From Methanococcoides alaskense (lineage in GTDB: Archaea; Halobacteriota; Methanosarcinia; Methanosarcinales; Methanosarcinaceae), in NCBI RefSeq assembly GCF_027594145.1, contig NZ_JAQFFK010000001.1:1-64000 (forward strand): a DNA stretch of 64,000 nt. Reading direction: 5' to 3'. Below the pieces are notes generated by a model. The model was not told the origin of the DNA. It saw only the letters and a list, made by a program, of their open reading frames with translations, and made no database searches. This document shows, one piece after another, positions 9,271-18,847 of this stretch (position 1 is the first letter of the stretch; every line of letters begins with the position of its first letter). A program made the position numbers and the translations under genes.

Positions 9271-9579
9271 TCAGTCCTTGATCTGTTCGGGGGAGAACCC
9301 TTTCTTTACAAGAACGGCTTTCATGCGACTCAGATGGTTGCCCTGCAATTCTACGGCACTACCTTTTACAGTTCCGCCACACGCAAACTTTGATTTAAGG
9401 TATGTGGACAGTTCGTGGAGGTCGATCTCATTAGCATCGAATCCTTCTACAACTGTAACTTCTTTACCGTATCTTCGTCTATTCACTTTCACTGTAATTC
9501 TTTGTTGCTCTTTTGCCACTTCTTCACAAATACATAGCTCTGATGGCAAACCGCAAACCGGGCACATTTCTGAACTCAT
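9271..9579 (-). CDS. Translation initiation factor aIF1 (SUI1 family)
   Basis: Protein of 102 residues. An N-terminal [13 protein letters not shown] zinc-ribbon-like segment precedes a SUI1/eIF1 domain with [20 protein letters not shown] and the FACGGTVK block. aIF1 binds the small subunit and checks start-codon selection. Divergent from the DUF192 gene across about 80 AT-rich bases that must hold both promoters. Confidence 0.93.
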   Translation of the reverse strand: MSSEMCPVCGLPSELCICEEVAKEQQRITVKVNRRRYGKEVTVVEGFDANEIDLHELSTYLKSKFACGGTVKGSAVELQGNHLSRMKAVLVKKGFSPEQIKD

Positions 9580-9659
9580 CTTCTAGTTTTTCCTCCGCAA
9601 ATTTATTGCGTCATATCCATAAATTATTATAATGTATGTTATTTATAGGTAATAAATAG

Positions 9660-10034
9660 ATGTCTTTTATGTATCCCACTATGCTATTAAAATCTAATGG
9701 TGATGTTATATCATCTGATGTCGAATATGCAAAAAGCATGTTCAAGCAGGCTAAAGGCCTCATGTTCAGGCGCTCTGTCCCTGATAGCTATGCTATGGTC
9801 TTTATTTTTTCCTCTCTCAAGAAAATATCTCTCCACATGCTGTTTGTACCATTTCCTCTGGATGTCCTTTTTCTCAATGAAGATAAAAGGATAGTCAAGA
9901 CCACCACTCTCAGGCCCTGGATCGGTATCACTGATTCCGGTGAAAAGATCAGGTACGTCATAGAACTACCTTCAGGTACCATCTCTTCCAACGAGCTCAA
10001 GGTTGGGGATGATCTGATGTTCGATGAACCTTGA
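9660..10034 (+). CDS. DUF192 family protein
   Basis: Protein of 124 residues matching the DUF192 (UPF0127) fold, with AKGLMFRRSVPDSYAMVFIF, a KKISLHMLFVPFPLDVLFL central block and VIELPSGTISSNELKVGD near the end. The family is a small beta-barrel of unknown biochemical role, often extracytoplasmic in bacteria; this one has no obvious signal peptide. ATG at 9660. Confidence 0.85.
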   Translation: MSFMYPTMLLKSNGDVISSDVEYAKSMFKQAKGLMFRRSVPDSYAMVFIFSSLKKISLHMLFVPFPLDVLFLNEDKRIVKTTTLRPWIGITDSGEKIRYVIELPSGTISSNELKVGDDLMFDEP

Positions 10035-10116
10035 ACTTCTCTCTCGCTGGAAATCTTTATCTAATCTATGGTTTATTTAAGCCTAAATCATACTCCTTAT
10101 ATAATGAGGCGCACAA

Positions 10117-12264
10117 ATGTTACCTGAAAATGACCTGAAGATCATAACAGAAGAGATGGGCAGAGAACCAAACCTTGTTGAACAGGGATGCTTTTTGAAT
10201 CTTTGGAGCGAACACTGCTCCTACCGTTCCAGTGCTCCCCTGCTAAAAACCTTTACCACTGTGGGAGATCGTGTTATCATAGGTCCTGGCGACGATGCAG
10301 CGATCATCCGCTTCGGAGAAGGCTGGGTACTTGCCATTGGAATGGAAAGCCACAACCATCCTTCATATGTCGATCCCTATAACGGATCAGCAACCGGTGT
10401 TGGCGGAATTGTGCGTGATATAATTTCCATGGGTGCCCGCCCAATAGCGCTTATGGATCCATTGTATTTCGGTCCTCTGGACACTCCCAAGAACCTTTAC
10501 CTTTTTGAGCATATCATTGAAGGTATCGCAGGTTACGGTAACTGCATTGGTGTTCCTGTTGTCAGGGGTGAAACATACTTCGATGAATCCTACAGCGGAA
10601 ACCCTCTGGTGAACGTTGTCTGTGTGGGTCTGGCACGCGAAGAGAACATCGTGACCGCATGTGCACAGAAAGCAGGCAACAAACTTGTCCTCATAGGTTC
10701 GACCACAGGCCGTGACGGTCTTGGCGGTGCATCCTTTGCGTCCCGCGACCTTTCAGAAGAGGCTGAAGCCGAGGACCGCCCAAGTATACAGATCGGTGAC
10801 CCATTCACCGAAAAGCTTGCGATCGAAGCAACACTGGAAGCTATCGGTGCAGGCTATGTTCTCTCATGCAGGGACCTTGGTGCAGCAGGTCTTGCAGGTG
10901 CAAGTTCTGAAATGGCATCAAAGGGTAAACTCGGTATGCGTCTGGAAGCTGACAAAGTTATCCTCAGGGAAGACGGCATGACTCCTTACGAGATCATGAT
11001 CGCCGAATCTCAGGAACGCATACTAATGGAAGTCGAACCTGAAAATGTCGATGCTGTCCTTGCGATCGGAAAGAAGTACGACCTCCATGCAAGCATGATA
11101 GGTGAACTTACAGAACGTCTCTATTATACTGTTGAGTTCGAAGGTGAAATGGTAGCTGACATTCCGGTAATGCTGCTCACCGAAGGTGCGCCAACGTTCG
11201 AAAGACCATCCACTGCTCCTCCAGAGCGTGATATCGGTGAAAAACCAGACCTTCCTGCAGACCTGAAAAAGGTCGTTCTCGATATCCTCTCCTCCCACAA
11301 CATCGCTTCAAAAGAATGGATCTATCGCCAGTATGACCACGAAGTGCAGGTGCGTACTGTGGAAAAACCCGGCTCAGATGCAGCAGTTCTTCGCATAGGC
11401 GATGGAAAGGGACTTGCCATGTCATGCGGATGCAACCCGCGCCACACACTTCTTGATCCATACGAAGGTGGAAAAGGCACGCTCATCGAGAATAGTATGA
11501 ACCTTGCAGTAAAAGGTGCAGAAGGTATCGCACTCGTGGATTGCCTGAACTTCGGAAACCCTGAAAGACCTGACATCTACTGGCAGTTCAAACAGGCTAT
11601 CCTCGGTCTCGGTGACGCTGCAAGAAGCCTGTCCATTCCGGTGGTCGGAGGGAACGTTTCCCTTTACAACGAAAGCGGAGAATATGGCACTGCCATCGCA
11701 CCAACACCATCCATTGGTCTTATCGGTATCACCGGAGAGCTTGAAACAGTTCCTCAAAGCCACTTTACAGGAGAAGGCAACACCATCATCCTCGTAGGCA
11801 ACACCCTTGATGAGATGGGTGGCTCGGAATATTACAACATGGTCGGGCTAAGGCTCAACGGTAATGTGCCAAAGGTAACCGATGATTCAGTAAAGGTCAT
11901 TGAAAAGCTCATCAATGTGGTGAGGGATGGAAATGTAGTGTCTGCTCACGATGTATCTGCCGGTGGTCTTGTTGTGGCCCTCTCTGAGATGTGTGACTCC
12001 ATGGGTGCAGATATCGATCTGAGCACCGTAGGCGACAACCTGCGTGCTGACGATATCCTTTTCTCCGAATCCCATGCAAGAGCAATTCTTGTAACATCCT
12101 CTCCTGAAAAGGTCACAGAAATGCTTTCCGATGTATCGCATACTGTCATTGGATCCGTAGGCGGTAACAACCTGAGCATCAAAGGTGAAGGATTCGATAT
12201 TTCACTCTCCCTTGAGGAGATATCAGATGCAAGGACATCTCTTACAAAACTGATGATGGAATAA
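10117..12264 (+). CDS. purL: Phosphoribosylformylglycinamidine synthase subunit PurL
   Basis: Large subunit of FGAM synthase, 715 residues, the short archaeal/Bacillus type that works with separate PurQ and PurS. It shows [15 protein letters not shown] near residue 30, a nucleotide-binding [12 protein letters not shown] segment, [19 protein letters not shown] with the conserved histidine, and a second AIR-synthase-like half with [15 protein letters not shown] and [13 protein letters not shown]. It converts FGAR to FGAM using ammonia channelled from PurQ and ATP. purQ and purS are not in the window. Confidence 0.97.
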   Translation: MLPENDLKIITEEMGREPNLVEQGCFLNLWSEHCSYRSSAPLLKTFTTVGDRVIIGPGDDAAIIRFGEGWVLAIGMESHNHPSYVDPYNGSATGVGGIVRDIISMGARPIALMDPLYFGPLDTPKNLYLFEHIIEGIAGYGNCIGVPVVRGETYFDESYSGNPLVNVVCVGLAREENIVTACAQKAGNKLVLIGSTTGRDGLGGASFASRDLSEEAEAEDRPSIQIGDPFTEKLAIEATLEAIGAGYVLSCRDLGAAGLAGASSEMASKGKLGMRLEADKVILREDGMTPYEIMIAESQERILMEVEPENVDAVLAIGKKYDLHASMIGELTERLYYTVEFEGEMVADIPVMLLTEGAPTFERPSTAPPERDIGEKPDLPADLKKVVLDILSSHNIASKEWIYRQYDHEVQVRTVEKPGSDAAVLRIGDGKGLAMSCGCNPRHTLLDPYEGGKGTLIENSMNLAVKGAEGIALVDCLNFGNPERPDIYWQFKQAILGLGDAARSLSIPVVGGNVSLYNESGEYGTAIAPTPSIGLIGITGELETVPQSHFTGEGNTIILVGNTLDEMGGSEYYNMVGLRLNGNVPKVTDDSVKVIEKLINVVRDGNVVSAHDVSAGGLVVALSEMCDSMGADIDLSTVGDNLRADDILFSESHARAILVTSSPEKVTEMLSDVSHTVIGSVGGNNLSIKGEGFDISLSLEEISDARTSLTKLMME

Positions 12265-12289
12265 TTTCCATTATCTTCTTTTTCATTTT

Positions 12290-12317
12290 AGAACTTTATA
12301 TTGAAGTTCTATTTTTG
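12290..12317 (+). terminator. Terminator after purL
   Basis: A 7-bp stem AGAACTT/AAGTTCT with a TATATTG loop, followed by ATTTTTG, lies 26 bases after the purL stop. Confidence 0.6.
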
Positions 12318-12464
12318 TAAAACTTTATCCTTTTTGTCATTTGCCTTAAGGCGTTTCCACTCGATGTCTATATTTATATGAAGAATATAATTCAATACTA
12401 TCGCAGGTGAGAAGTGAGTTTGAAAAAAGAAGATGATCTCCCTGATATAGCTCCAGGTCCTGTC

Positions 12465-12499
12465 ATCCATAAAAGAAGATGCTGGTCTCATGCCAGCAT
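12465..12499 (-). terminator. Terminator overlapping the sufS stop
   Basis: The arms ATGCTGG/CCAGCAT (12479-12499) form a 7-bp hairpin whose loop contains the sufS stop codon. On the minus strand it is followed by CTTCTTTTA, as expected for an intrinsic terminator. Confidence 0.5.
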
Positions 12500-13666
12500 T
12501 GTGATCTGCTCAACTCCTTTTATCAAAGAATCGACCTCTTCTTTGGTATTGTACAGGGCAAATGAAGCTCTTACGGTACCTTCGACACCGATCAGGTCCA
12601 CTGATGGCATGGCGCAATGGTAACCGCTTCGAACACATATCTTTCTTGTCTCGTCAAGGATCATGGCGACATCATGCGGGTTCATGCTCTGCACATTAAA
12701 AGGCACGACTCCGGTCCTGTCCTTTGGTCCGTATACCTCCACCCCATCTATCTCTGCAAGGCGCGTTGCAGTATCTTGTGCCAGCTCTTTCTCATGTTTC
12801 TCTATGGCTTCCACGCCAATATCCTTCACATATTCCACGGCTCGTCCAAGACCTATGACCCCTGGGATGTTCGGGGTTCCGGCTTCGAACTTTGATGGGG
12901 ATGGCTCAAGCTCATAACTTTCAGTGGTCACTGCATGAACGGTTCCGCCACCTACATAAACGGGCTCAAGGATGTCCGGGTCCTTTATGCAGAGCACTCC
13001 AGTTCCCTGTGGTCCGAGCAAACCTTTATGACCTGGGGTAATGAAAAAGTCACATCCGATATCTTTGATATCCACTGGCATATGTCCGGCAGACTGTGAG
13101 CCGTCAACAAGTGTCAATACATCGGATCGGTGTGCTATCTGAGTTATTTTCTTGACATCCCTGACAGAACCGAAAACATTAGAAACATGGTTGACACTCA
13201 CCAGTCTTGTTCTGTCCGTAATGGCCTCATCGATATCCTTTGGATCAACATTTCCTTCCCTGTCCGATCCGACGACTGTGACTTCAACACCCTGTTCTCT
13301 TAGCCTCATCCAGGGGAGAAGATTTGAATGATGTTCGACAACAGTTGTCACCACATGGTCGCCAGCTTCCCATTTCAGTCCTATTGATACCATATTGATG
13401 CTTTCTGTGGCATTTTTGGTAAATATGGTTCCCTCTGACCCGATATTCAGGAATTCAGCGACTGTATCCCTTGCATCCTCATAGTGGTCAGTGGTCTGAC
13501 GGGCAAGCCTGTGAGCTCCTCTGCCATGATTTGCAGCATATTTGAAAAAATAATCGTTCATGGAGTTGACGGCTTGCACCGGCGTCTGTGTTGTGGCACC
13601 GCTATCAAGGTAGATAACTTCCTCAAGAACGGGGAAATCTTTGCGTACAGAAAGAATATCATACAT
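12488..13666 (-). CDS. sufS: Cysteine desulfurase, SufS type
   Basis: PLP enzyme of 392 residues taking sulfur from cysteine as a persulfide for Fe-S cluster or tRNA sulfur transfer. The N-terminal VIYLDSGATTQTPVQAV is family-typical. The PLP lysine is in ITPGHKGLLGPQG and the catalytic cysteine in VRSGYHCAMP. Length is normal for group II desulfurases. A 49-residue protein gene lies 46 bases upstream on the same strand and may share its message. Confidence 0.92.
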   Translation of the reverse strand: MYDILSVRKDFPVLEEVIYLDSGATTQTPVQAVNSMNDYFFKYAANHGRGAHRLARQTTDHYEDARDTVAEFLNIGSEGTIFTKNATESINMVSIGLKWEAGDHVVTTVVEHHSNLLPWMRLREQGVEVTVVGSDREGNVDPKDIDEAITDRTRLVSVNHVSNVFGSVRDVKKITQIAHRSDVLTLVDGSQSAGHMPVDIKDIGCDFFITPGHKGLLGPQGTGVLCIKDPDILEPVYVGGGTVHAVTTESYELEPSPSKFEAGTPNIPGVIGLGRAVEYVKDIGVEAIEKHEKELAQDTATRLAEIDGVEVYGPKDRTGVVPFNVQSMNPHDVAMILDETRKICVRSGYHCAMPSVDLIGVEGTVRASFALYNTKEEVDSLIKGVEQITMLA

Positions 13667-13712
13667 ATTCGTTTCATACGCAAGATTGCTAAAAATAGGT
13701 TTTGCAGCTTAT

Positions 13713-13862
13713 TTATTTAGATAGAAATCCACCGAGCATGAAATTGCAAAGTTCCCGCTCATCAGCATCCAGTCTTTCAGTGGTCTGGCCACTTACAACC
13801 GCAAAGTACCTGTCTTCTCCATTTCTGGCAGATATATCATCTATTTTCATGATATTTCTCAT
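13713..13862 (-). CDS. Small conserved-looking protein upstream of sufS
   Basis: Frame of 49 codons from ATG (13860-13862) to TAA (13713-13715). A strong SD AGGAGG lies nine bases before the ATG. The product begins MRNIMKIDDISARNGEDRYF and ends FMLGGFLSK; it is acidic to neutral, without membrane segment or cysteine motif. I do not recognise the family. Position and strand suggest co-transcription with sufS. Confidence 0.6.
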   Translation of the reverse strand: MRNIMKIDDISARNGEDRYFAVVSGQTTERLDADERELCNFMLGGFLSK

Positions 13863-14005
13863 AATTTAATTCCTCCTGTCTCTTCAATTGTAGTTATAGA
13901 ATTTGGCCTGCCTAGCAGAGCCGAACTCTTAACAACGAGTTAATCTTATTTATATTTTTCTATTTATATGGGAGTTTTTGTGTTGTTATTGTCGTAAGGA
14001 ATATA

Positions 14006-15310
14006 ATGTTACAAAAGAGTCACCTTACCATGTGTCACATCATGATCGATAGATCATTGCAATATATAGAAGGTACGCAGCGCGTTCTCGATGAGGGGGC
14101 TACTCTTGAGAATACTCAACCTCATCTTAAAAGAATAGGTGTAACCAGGATCGCAAGCATAACCGAGCTTGATCGTATCGGGATACCTGTTTTTTCAGCC
14201 ATAAGACCTTCCGCAGCCGATGGTGCGATATCCATCTATTCCGGCAAAGGAGCTTCAGAGGCACAGGCAAGGATCTCGGCCATGATGGAAAGCTTCGAAA
14301 GATGTCTTGCTGAACGTGTAAGTGTAAATGCGGATATCGATGAAGAGATCGCAGCCGATGAATTTATCGAGAGCTCAGATAAAGCAAGTGAAGGGCATGA
14401 GCTACTGGACGTAGATTCTTTACTTCTCTTTGAACCGATAGCCTCCGATAAACTGGTCGAATGGATCAAAGGCTGGGATATGTTGCAGGAGAAGGAGATC
14501 TATGTTCCCTCAAATGCTGTCCATCACCCATACGATTCACCGGGAATGTCAGCAAAACTTTTCCGAAGCAATACCAATGGACTTGCTTCCGGTAACGTTA
14601 TCGAGGAGGCCATTCTCCACGGCTTGCTTGAAGTGATAGAACGTGATGCTCTGAGCATATCTGAGTTTAACAGGAATCCGGGCAAGGAACTCGTTCTTAC
14701 TGAAAATGACGGTATCAACTATGAGCTCGTAAAGAAGTTCGAAGATACCGGCGTGCAGATAAAATTATGGTATCTGGGACATGATACCGCTATCACCACC
14801 ATCGTAGCGGCTACCGATGACCTTGAACTGAAAGATGCCGCATTGCTTGTCATGGGTGCAGGCTCCCATCTCAAGCCGGAGATCGCTGTACGAAGGGCAA
14901 TTACAGAAGCTGCACAATCAAGGGTCGTACAGATACACGGCGCACGTGAGGATACTGACAGGGAATCATTTGTGAGGCAGATCGGATATGACCGCATGAA
15001 AAGGATGAACCGGTTCTGGTATGACGAAGGTGAGTCCATAACGATCGACCAGATAAATGATATTTCCGCATCAACTCCTGCTGAGAACATTGATGTGGTC
15101 CTCAATGAGCTACGTAAAGTTACAGACAGCGCAATAGTGGTGGACCTGTCCCGTGAAAGTATCGGTGTTCCTGTGGTGAGGGTCATCATTCCCGGATTCG
15201 AACAATATACCCTTGACCGCGAACGTGTGGGTAAACGTTTAAGACAAGGTCGCAAGTCCCTGGCTTCATCTGAAAAGCCCTGGAAGAGAAAGTTCGGGCG
15301 TAACAAGTGA
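14006..15310 (+). CDS. ycaO: YcaO cyclodehydratase-like protein (methanogenesis marker 1)
   Basis: YcaO-domain ATPase of 434 residues. In methanogens this marker-1 protein, with TfuA, converts a glycine of methyl-CoM reductase alpha subunit to thioglycine. Visible family features are KRIGVTRIASITELDRIGIP, the glycine-rich SIYSGKGASEAQARISAMME block with the following ESFER (YcaO ATP/Mg site), and VIERDALSISEFNR. The ATG at 14006 has an AAGGA six bases upstream; a second ATG at 14042 is possible. A TATA box lies near 13947-13960. tfuA follows after 4 bases. Confidence 0.9.
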   Translation: MLQKSHLTMCHIMIDRSLQYIEGTQRVLDEGATLENTQPHLKRIGVTRIASITELDRIGIPVFSAIRPSAADGAISIYSGKGASEAQARISAMMESFERCLAERVSVNADIDEEIAADEFIESSDKASEGHELLDVDSLLLFEPIASDKLVEWIKGWDMLQEKEIYVPSNAVHHPYDSPGMSAKLFRSNTNGLASGNVIEEAILHGLLEVIERDALSISEFNRNPGKELVLTENDGINYELVKKFEDTGVQIKLWYLGHDTAITTIVAATDDLELKDAALLVMGAGSHLKPEIAVRRAITEAAQSRVVQIHGAREDTDRESFVRQIGYDRMKRMNRFWYDEGESITIDQINDISASTPAENIDVVLNELRKVTDSAIVVDLSRESIGVPVVRVIIPGFEQYTLDRERVGKRLRQGRKSLASSEKPWKRKFGRNK

Positions 15311-15314
15311 TCCC

Positions 15315-15959
15315 ATGAGAGCAGTGGTATTTGCAGGTACAAGTATCTGCCATGAAGATGCAAAAGCCATACTTGATGCTGTCTATCTGCCTCCTGTGGC
15401 AAGGGGTGATATGGAAAAGGTCGTGTCCCAGGGCTATGATATCATAGGCATTATAGATGGCATGTTCTTCGATAGGGCCGCTGTTGCACACAAAGAGATC
15501 CTCCATGCAATGAAGAAAGGCATCGCCGTAGTAGGTGGTTGCAGCATGGGTGCACTCCGTGCATCCGAACTTGATGTGCATGGGATGATCGGTGTCGGCA
15601 AGATATATGAATGGTATCGTGACGGTGTTCTCGAATCTGACGATGAGGTGGCTGTAACCACAAATCCCGAAACCTTTGAACCTGTATCTGTTCCCCTTGT
15701 TAACATCAGGGAGACCTTACAGGCAGCATACGATGAAGGTGTCATCGATGAGAGTATCCGTCTCTCCCTGCTTAATATAGCAATGGAGCTACACTATCCT
15801 CTCAGAAGTTATCTTGGTATTATAAAAACAGCTGTTGATAAAGGTATACTTTCCGAAAAAGAGCCGTTATTAAATTATTGTCTGAACAACGAGACCGATG
15901 TCAAAAGAGCTGATGCTATACTCGTTCTTGAAAAGATAAAAGAGCTTATGAAAAAGTAA
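15315..15959 (+). CDS. tfuA: TfuA-like protein, YcaO partner
   Basis: TfuA domain protein of 214 residues. The N-terminus MRAVVFAGTSICHEDAKAIL and the VGGCSMGALRASELD block are characteristic. TfuA is thought to deliver sulfide to YcaO during backbone thioamidation. SD GTGATC, spanning the ycaO stop codon, lies just before the ATG, so the two are coupled. Adjacent pairing with ycaO strongly supports a role in McrA thioglycine formation. Confidence 0.9.
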   Translation: MRAVVFAGTSICHEDAKAILDAVYLPPVARGDMEKVVSQGYDIIGIIDGMFFDRAAVAHKEILHAMKKGIAVVGGCSMGALRASELDVHGMIGVGKIYEWYRDGVLESDDEVAVTTNPETFEPVSVPLVNIRETLQAAYDEGVIDESIRLSLLNIAMELHYPLRSYLGIIKTAVDKGILSEKEPLLNYCLNNETDVKRADAILVLEKIKELMKK

Positions 15960-15961
15960 GC

Positions 15962-16399
15962 TCATGCGTGGTCTTCATGGTCAAGTTCGCAACCATCATG
16001 TTCTATCCTGCCACAAACCCCGAAAGTTGGATGTCCCATTGAATTGCAGATCGCATCAATGGCATCCTTTGATACAAAACCTTCAAAACGTGCAACCTCT
16101 TTACAGGATTCTTCCGGTGTAAATCCGTAATGGTTTAACATAAGGCTTAAAATACGGTGTCTTCTCAGAATGAAATGTGTGTATTTCTTCCCTTTCTCAG
16201 TAAGGCTGACACCTCTGTAAGGTATATGTTTCACATATCCTGTGGAATCCAGTTCATTGATAGCTTTCGTTGTCGTTGAGGGATCTACTTTCATGTGTCT
16301 GGAAATATCCGTGGTGCGCACATTATCGCCTTTCTCAAGCAGGAATTTCAGGTACTCTATCTTTTTCGGAGATAGCTCAAGCCCTGTTATGTTCTCCAT
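15962..16399 (-). CDS. DtxR/MntR-type metal-dependent transcription regulator
   Basis: Protein of 145 residues with an N-terminal winged helix (VRTTDISRHMKVDPSTTTKAI) and a helical dimerisation/metal-binding domain (FILRRHRILSLMLNHYGF, CKEVARFEGFVSKDAIDAIC). This is the DtxR/IdeR/TroR arrangement without the SH3-like C-terminal domain. The tail CELDHEDHA is rich in possible metal ligands. It probably represses a metal transporter; no target is adjacent. Convergent with tfuA with two bases between stops. Confidence 0.85.
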   Translation of the reverse strand: MENITGLELSPKKIEYLKFLLEKGDNVRTTDISRHMKVDPSTTTKAINELDSTGYVKHIPYRGVSLTEKGKKYTHFILRRHRILSLMLNHYGFTPEESCKEVARFEGFVSKDAIDAICNSMGHPTFGVCGRIEHDGCELDHEDHA

Positions 16400-16457
16400 A
16401 GACCTGATTGATCCCCTGTTTATTTAAAATTTGCGTACATACCAAAAATACCCATTC

Positions 16458-17303
16458 TCATTTTGGACCATGCTTTTCAATGAACAGTTCGATGAGTGAT
16501 CCCGTAATGCTTTTCTTGGAAGGGGGTGTGGGGATCTTATCTATGGGAAACCATTTTGCATCCTCTATCTCATTGGCATCTATCTCTATATCTCCGCTTT
16601 TATAGGTCGCGGTGAATCCTATCATCAAAGAAGAAGGAAATGGCCAGGGCTGGCTCCCAAAATATGAAAGTTCCTTTATGGATACACCAACCTCTTCTTT
16701 GACCTCCCTGTGTACTGCGTGTTCTATGGTCTCTCCGGCTTCCACAAATCCTGCAACAAGGCCGTACATACCTTCCTTGAAATGATGTGACCTTGCCATG
16801 AGCAATTGCTCTTCCTTTTCTATAAGGACCACAATAGCAGGACTTATCCTTGGATATGCGATATGTGCACAACTGCCACATTGCATCCCTGTTTCTTTGG
16901 GCACATAATGTGTGTAATTCCCACAGAGCCCGCAGTATTGGTGTGTGCGGTAGAAATCTGCCATCTGTACCGCTCTTGAAGTAATGCCAAGCATCTCTTC
17001 ATCGACGATACCATACAGATCATTCAGTTCAAGGAATTCCATATCCTCGAACTCTGCTTCTTCCGGTATTTCAAAACAATGGCAGGGTATGTCACCAAGC
17101 GTTCCGATGTAGATGATCTCTGTACTCTCAAGAACACTTCTTTCAGGGATGTACTTAAAATACTCTTCAGCATCGATACCGTTCTCGACCAGCACCTTCC
17201 GGCTTCGTACCGGGAAATATAGGGCTTTACTTTCTGGATTATCTTCCATTCCGTGGAATTCGAGTTCTTCGGTAGCAAAAGAAGGATTATAATATGGTTT
17301 CAT
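16458..17303 (-). CDS. nudC: NADH pyrophosphatase (Nudix hydrolase)
   Basis: Protein of 281 residues. A zinc ribbon (CGLCGNY and CGSCAHIAYPR) precedes a Nudix domain with a complete GX5EX7REUXEEXGU box at GFVEAGETIEHAVHREVKEE. The SQPWPFPSSLM motif immediately after is the signature of NAD(H) pyrophosphatases of the NudC type. It splits NADH to NMNH and AMP or removes NAD caps. The start ATG at 17301-17303 opens MKPYYNPSF; the upstream extension has no SD. Confidence 0.9.
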   Translation of the reverse strand: MKPYYNPSFATEELEFHGMEDNPESKALYFPVRSRKVLVENGIDAEEYFKYIPERSVLESTEIIYIGTLGDIPCHCFEIPEEAEFEDMEFLELNDLYGIVDEEMLGITSRAVQMADFYRTHQYCGLCGNYTHYVPKETGMQCGSCAHIAYPRISPAIVVLIEKEEQLLMARSHHFKEGMYGLVAGFVEAGETIEHAVHREVKEEVGVSIKELSYFGSQPWPFPSSLMIGFTATYKSGDIEIDANEIEDAKWFPIDKIPTPPSKKSITGSLIELFIEKHGPK

Positions 17304-17368
17304 AGTTTCACACCTGTATTTCTCATAGAAGTTCGGTCTCTGGACCATAGCCTTTCGGTTAAAGCTCC

Positions 17369-18676
17369 TTAAAGACCTGCAAGATCGAAGTAGCTCCAGA
17401 GGTAGAGTACGACCGTTCCAACTATTGCTATAAGGACAAAGGTATTCCTTGAATGGTAATAAAGTTCCTTTGAACCTGACATCTTTATAATCATTATTTT
17501 ATTAAGGGTGCTGATGATCCCTGCCATCACAGCGGTCTGGGCAGCCACAGTATAGGGAACATTGCCTGTAAAAGCCAATGCTGCAACGGATGCCACAACA
17601 GCGGAACTGCTTACAAGTCCTCCAAGAGCTGTAATGTAGATACCTGTACTTCCTGCGAACTCTCCTGCAAGGCTTGTGATCACCAGAAGGATGGAGAAAA
17701 GGGCACCGAACTTGAAGGCAGGTTTCAATGCGAAGGGTGAACCTATCTCCAGTGGTTCTGTCATTAGATCATAGCTCTTCCTTCGTATTGCTATGATCAT
17801 AAGAACAATAACAAGCATTGCGAGCTGTGGGGGGATCATTGCCAGCATTGTTCTTCCGGTGGGATCGACTATCAATGCAATAAGGGTGTTACTGATTATC
17901 ATTGATATGTTTGACATGAGGATGCCGATGTAAAGGGCATGGATAAGGCTGGACTGGTTCTTCGACATTGCAGCTAGTGCAGCAGTGGTGGCTTCGCTGC
18001 TGATAAATCCTCCAAAAAGACCTGAATAGGACATCCCGCCTTTAGTACCGAACCTCTTGAGCGATACATAGCTGATGAATCCTATGAACATCACAAGTAC
18101 CACAATGAGTATGGCGGATTTAAGGTTCAGTACACCCATTATAGGCTCTTCCGGCATGAGCGGGTATAGTATAAAAGCAACTGCGAGGAACTGAACACCA
18201 TTGAGTATCTCATCATCTGTAAGATGTTCGGCAAAAGAATGCAAAGGCTTCTTTTCAATAAGTAGGAACGTTATTATGACCCCTATAATTATGGCAAAGA
18301 GATAATGTCCCATTGCAACGAGCACTCCCAGAAGGTAGGTCAGAAAAAGGGCGATGGAACTTGTCATCCCCAGTTTACCACTGATCATATATACTCTGTA
18401 TATAAGGAAAAAACAAGAAACTGCAATGAGTGCAGTAGTTATCTGGAGGATCATTATATCTATCAGTTGGGCTACAAATGTCGCAAGCATGCCACAGATA
18501 CATACTATTGCGAAAGTACGTACTCCTGCAAACACTTCCTGATCCTGACGGTGGTGTTCACGCTCGATTCCTATAAGGATGCCTATCATTAAGGACAGTA
18601 CGACCTTTGTGAGAAAATCATACAGTATCGGGTCTATGCCCAGATCAAATGCCAACACTGTTACGACCCTCTTCAT
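17369..18676 (-). CDS. MgtC/SapB and DUF4010 membrane protein
   Basis: Multi-pass membrane protein of 435 residues. The N-terminal third matches MgtC/SapB: LSLMIGILIGIEREHHRQ followed by GVRTFAIVCICGMLATFVA. The remainder is a DUF4010-like domain with hydrophobic helices and SYSGLFGGFISSEATTAALAAM. About twelve membrane segments are expected. The molecular role of this fusion is unknown; MgtC proteins are linked to magnesium and acid stress in bacteria. Single gene, divergent from the MBL/rhodanese gene. Confidence 0.85.
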   Translation of the reverse strand: MKRVVTVLAFDLGIDPILYDFLTKVVLSLMIGILIGIEREHHRQDQEVFAGVRTFAIVCICGMLATFVAQLIDIMILQITTALIAVSCFFLIYRVYMISGKLGMTSSIALFLTYLLGVLVAMGHYLFAIIIGVIITFLLIEKKPLHSFAEHLTDDEILNGVQFLAVAFILYPLMPEEPIMGVLNLKSAILIVVLVMFIGFISYVSLKRFGTKGGMSYSGLFGGFISSEATTAALAAMSKNQSSLIHALYIGILMSNISMIISNTLIALIVDPTGRTMLAMIPPQLAMLVIVLMIIAIRRKSYDLMTEPLEIGSPFALKPAFKFGALFSILLVITSLAGEFAGSTGIYITALGGLVSSSAVVASVAALAFTGNVPYTVAAQTAVMAGIISTLNKIMIIKMSGSKELYYHSRNTFVLIAIVGTVVLYLWSYFDLAGL

Positions 18677-18847
18677 AAATATTCATATTATCAGTTTTCC
18701 GAAAGAGCAGGCATCTATATTCTACTATATGCTTTCCTGTATAGTAGTAATATATATCTCATGAACCTTTATATTATTTTTTAACATTGGTTACTTGTTC
18801 CCAATTTTAATTCTTATAAATCTCAAAGGGAAAAGTGGGGTTATAAT

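Noticed and set aside
12414-12623. Plus-strand frame with GTG start and upstream GGTGA, near a TATA-like tatatttatatg
   Set aside because: Most of the frame is antisense to the end of sufS and crosses its terminator hairpin; only about 25 codons lie in free sequence. It could be a small or truncated gene, but evidence is too weak.
14719-15402. 227-residue minus-strand frame across ycaO and tfuA
   Set aside because: Antisense to two well-supported genes.
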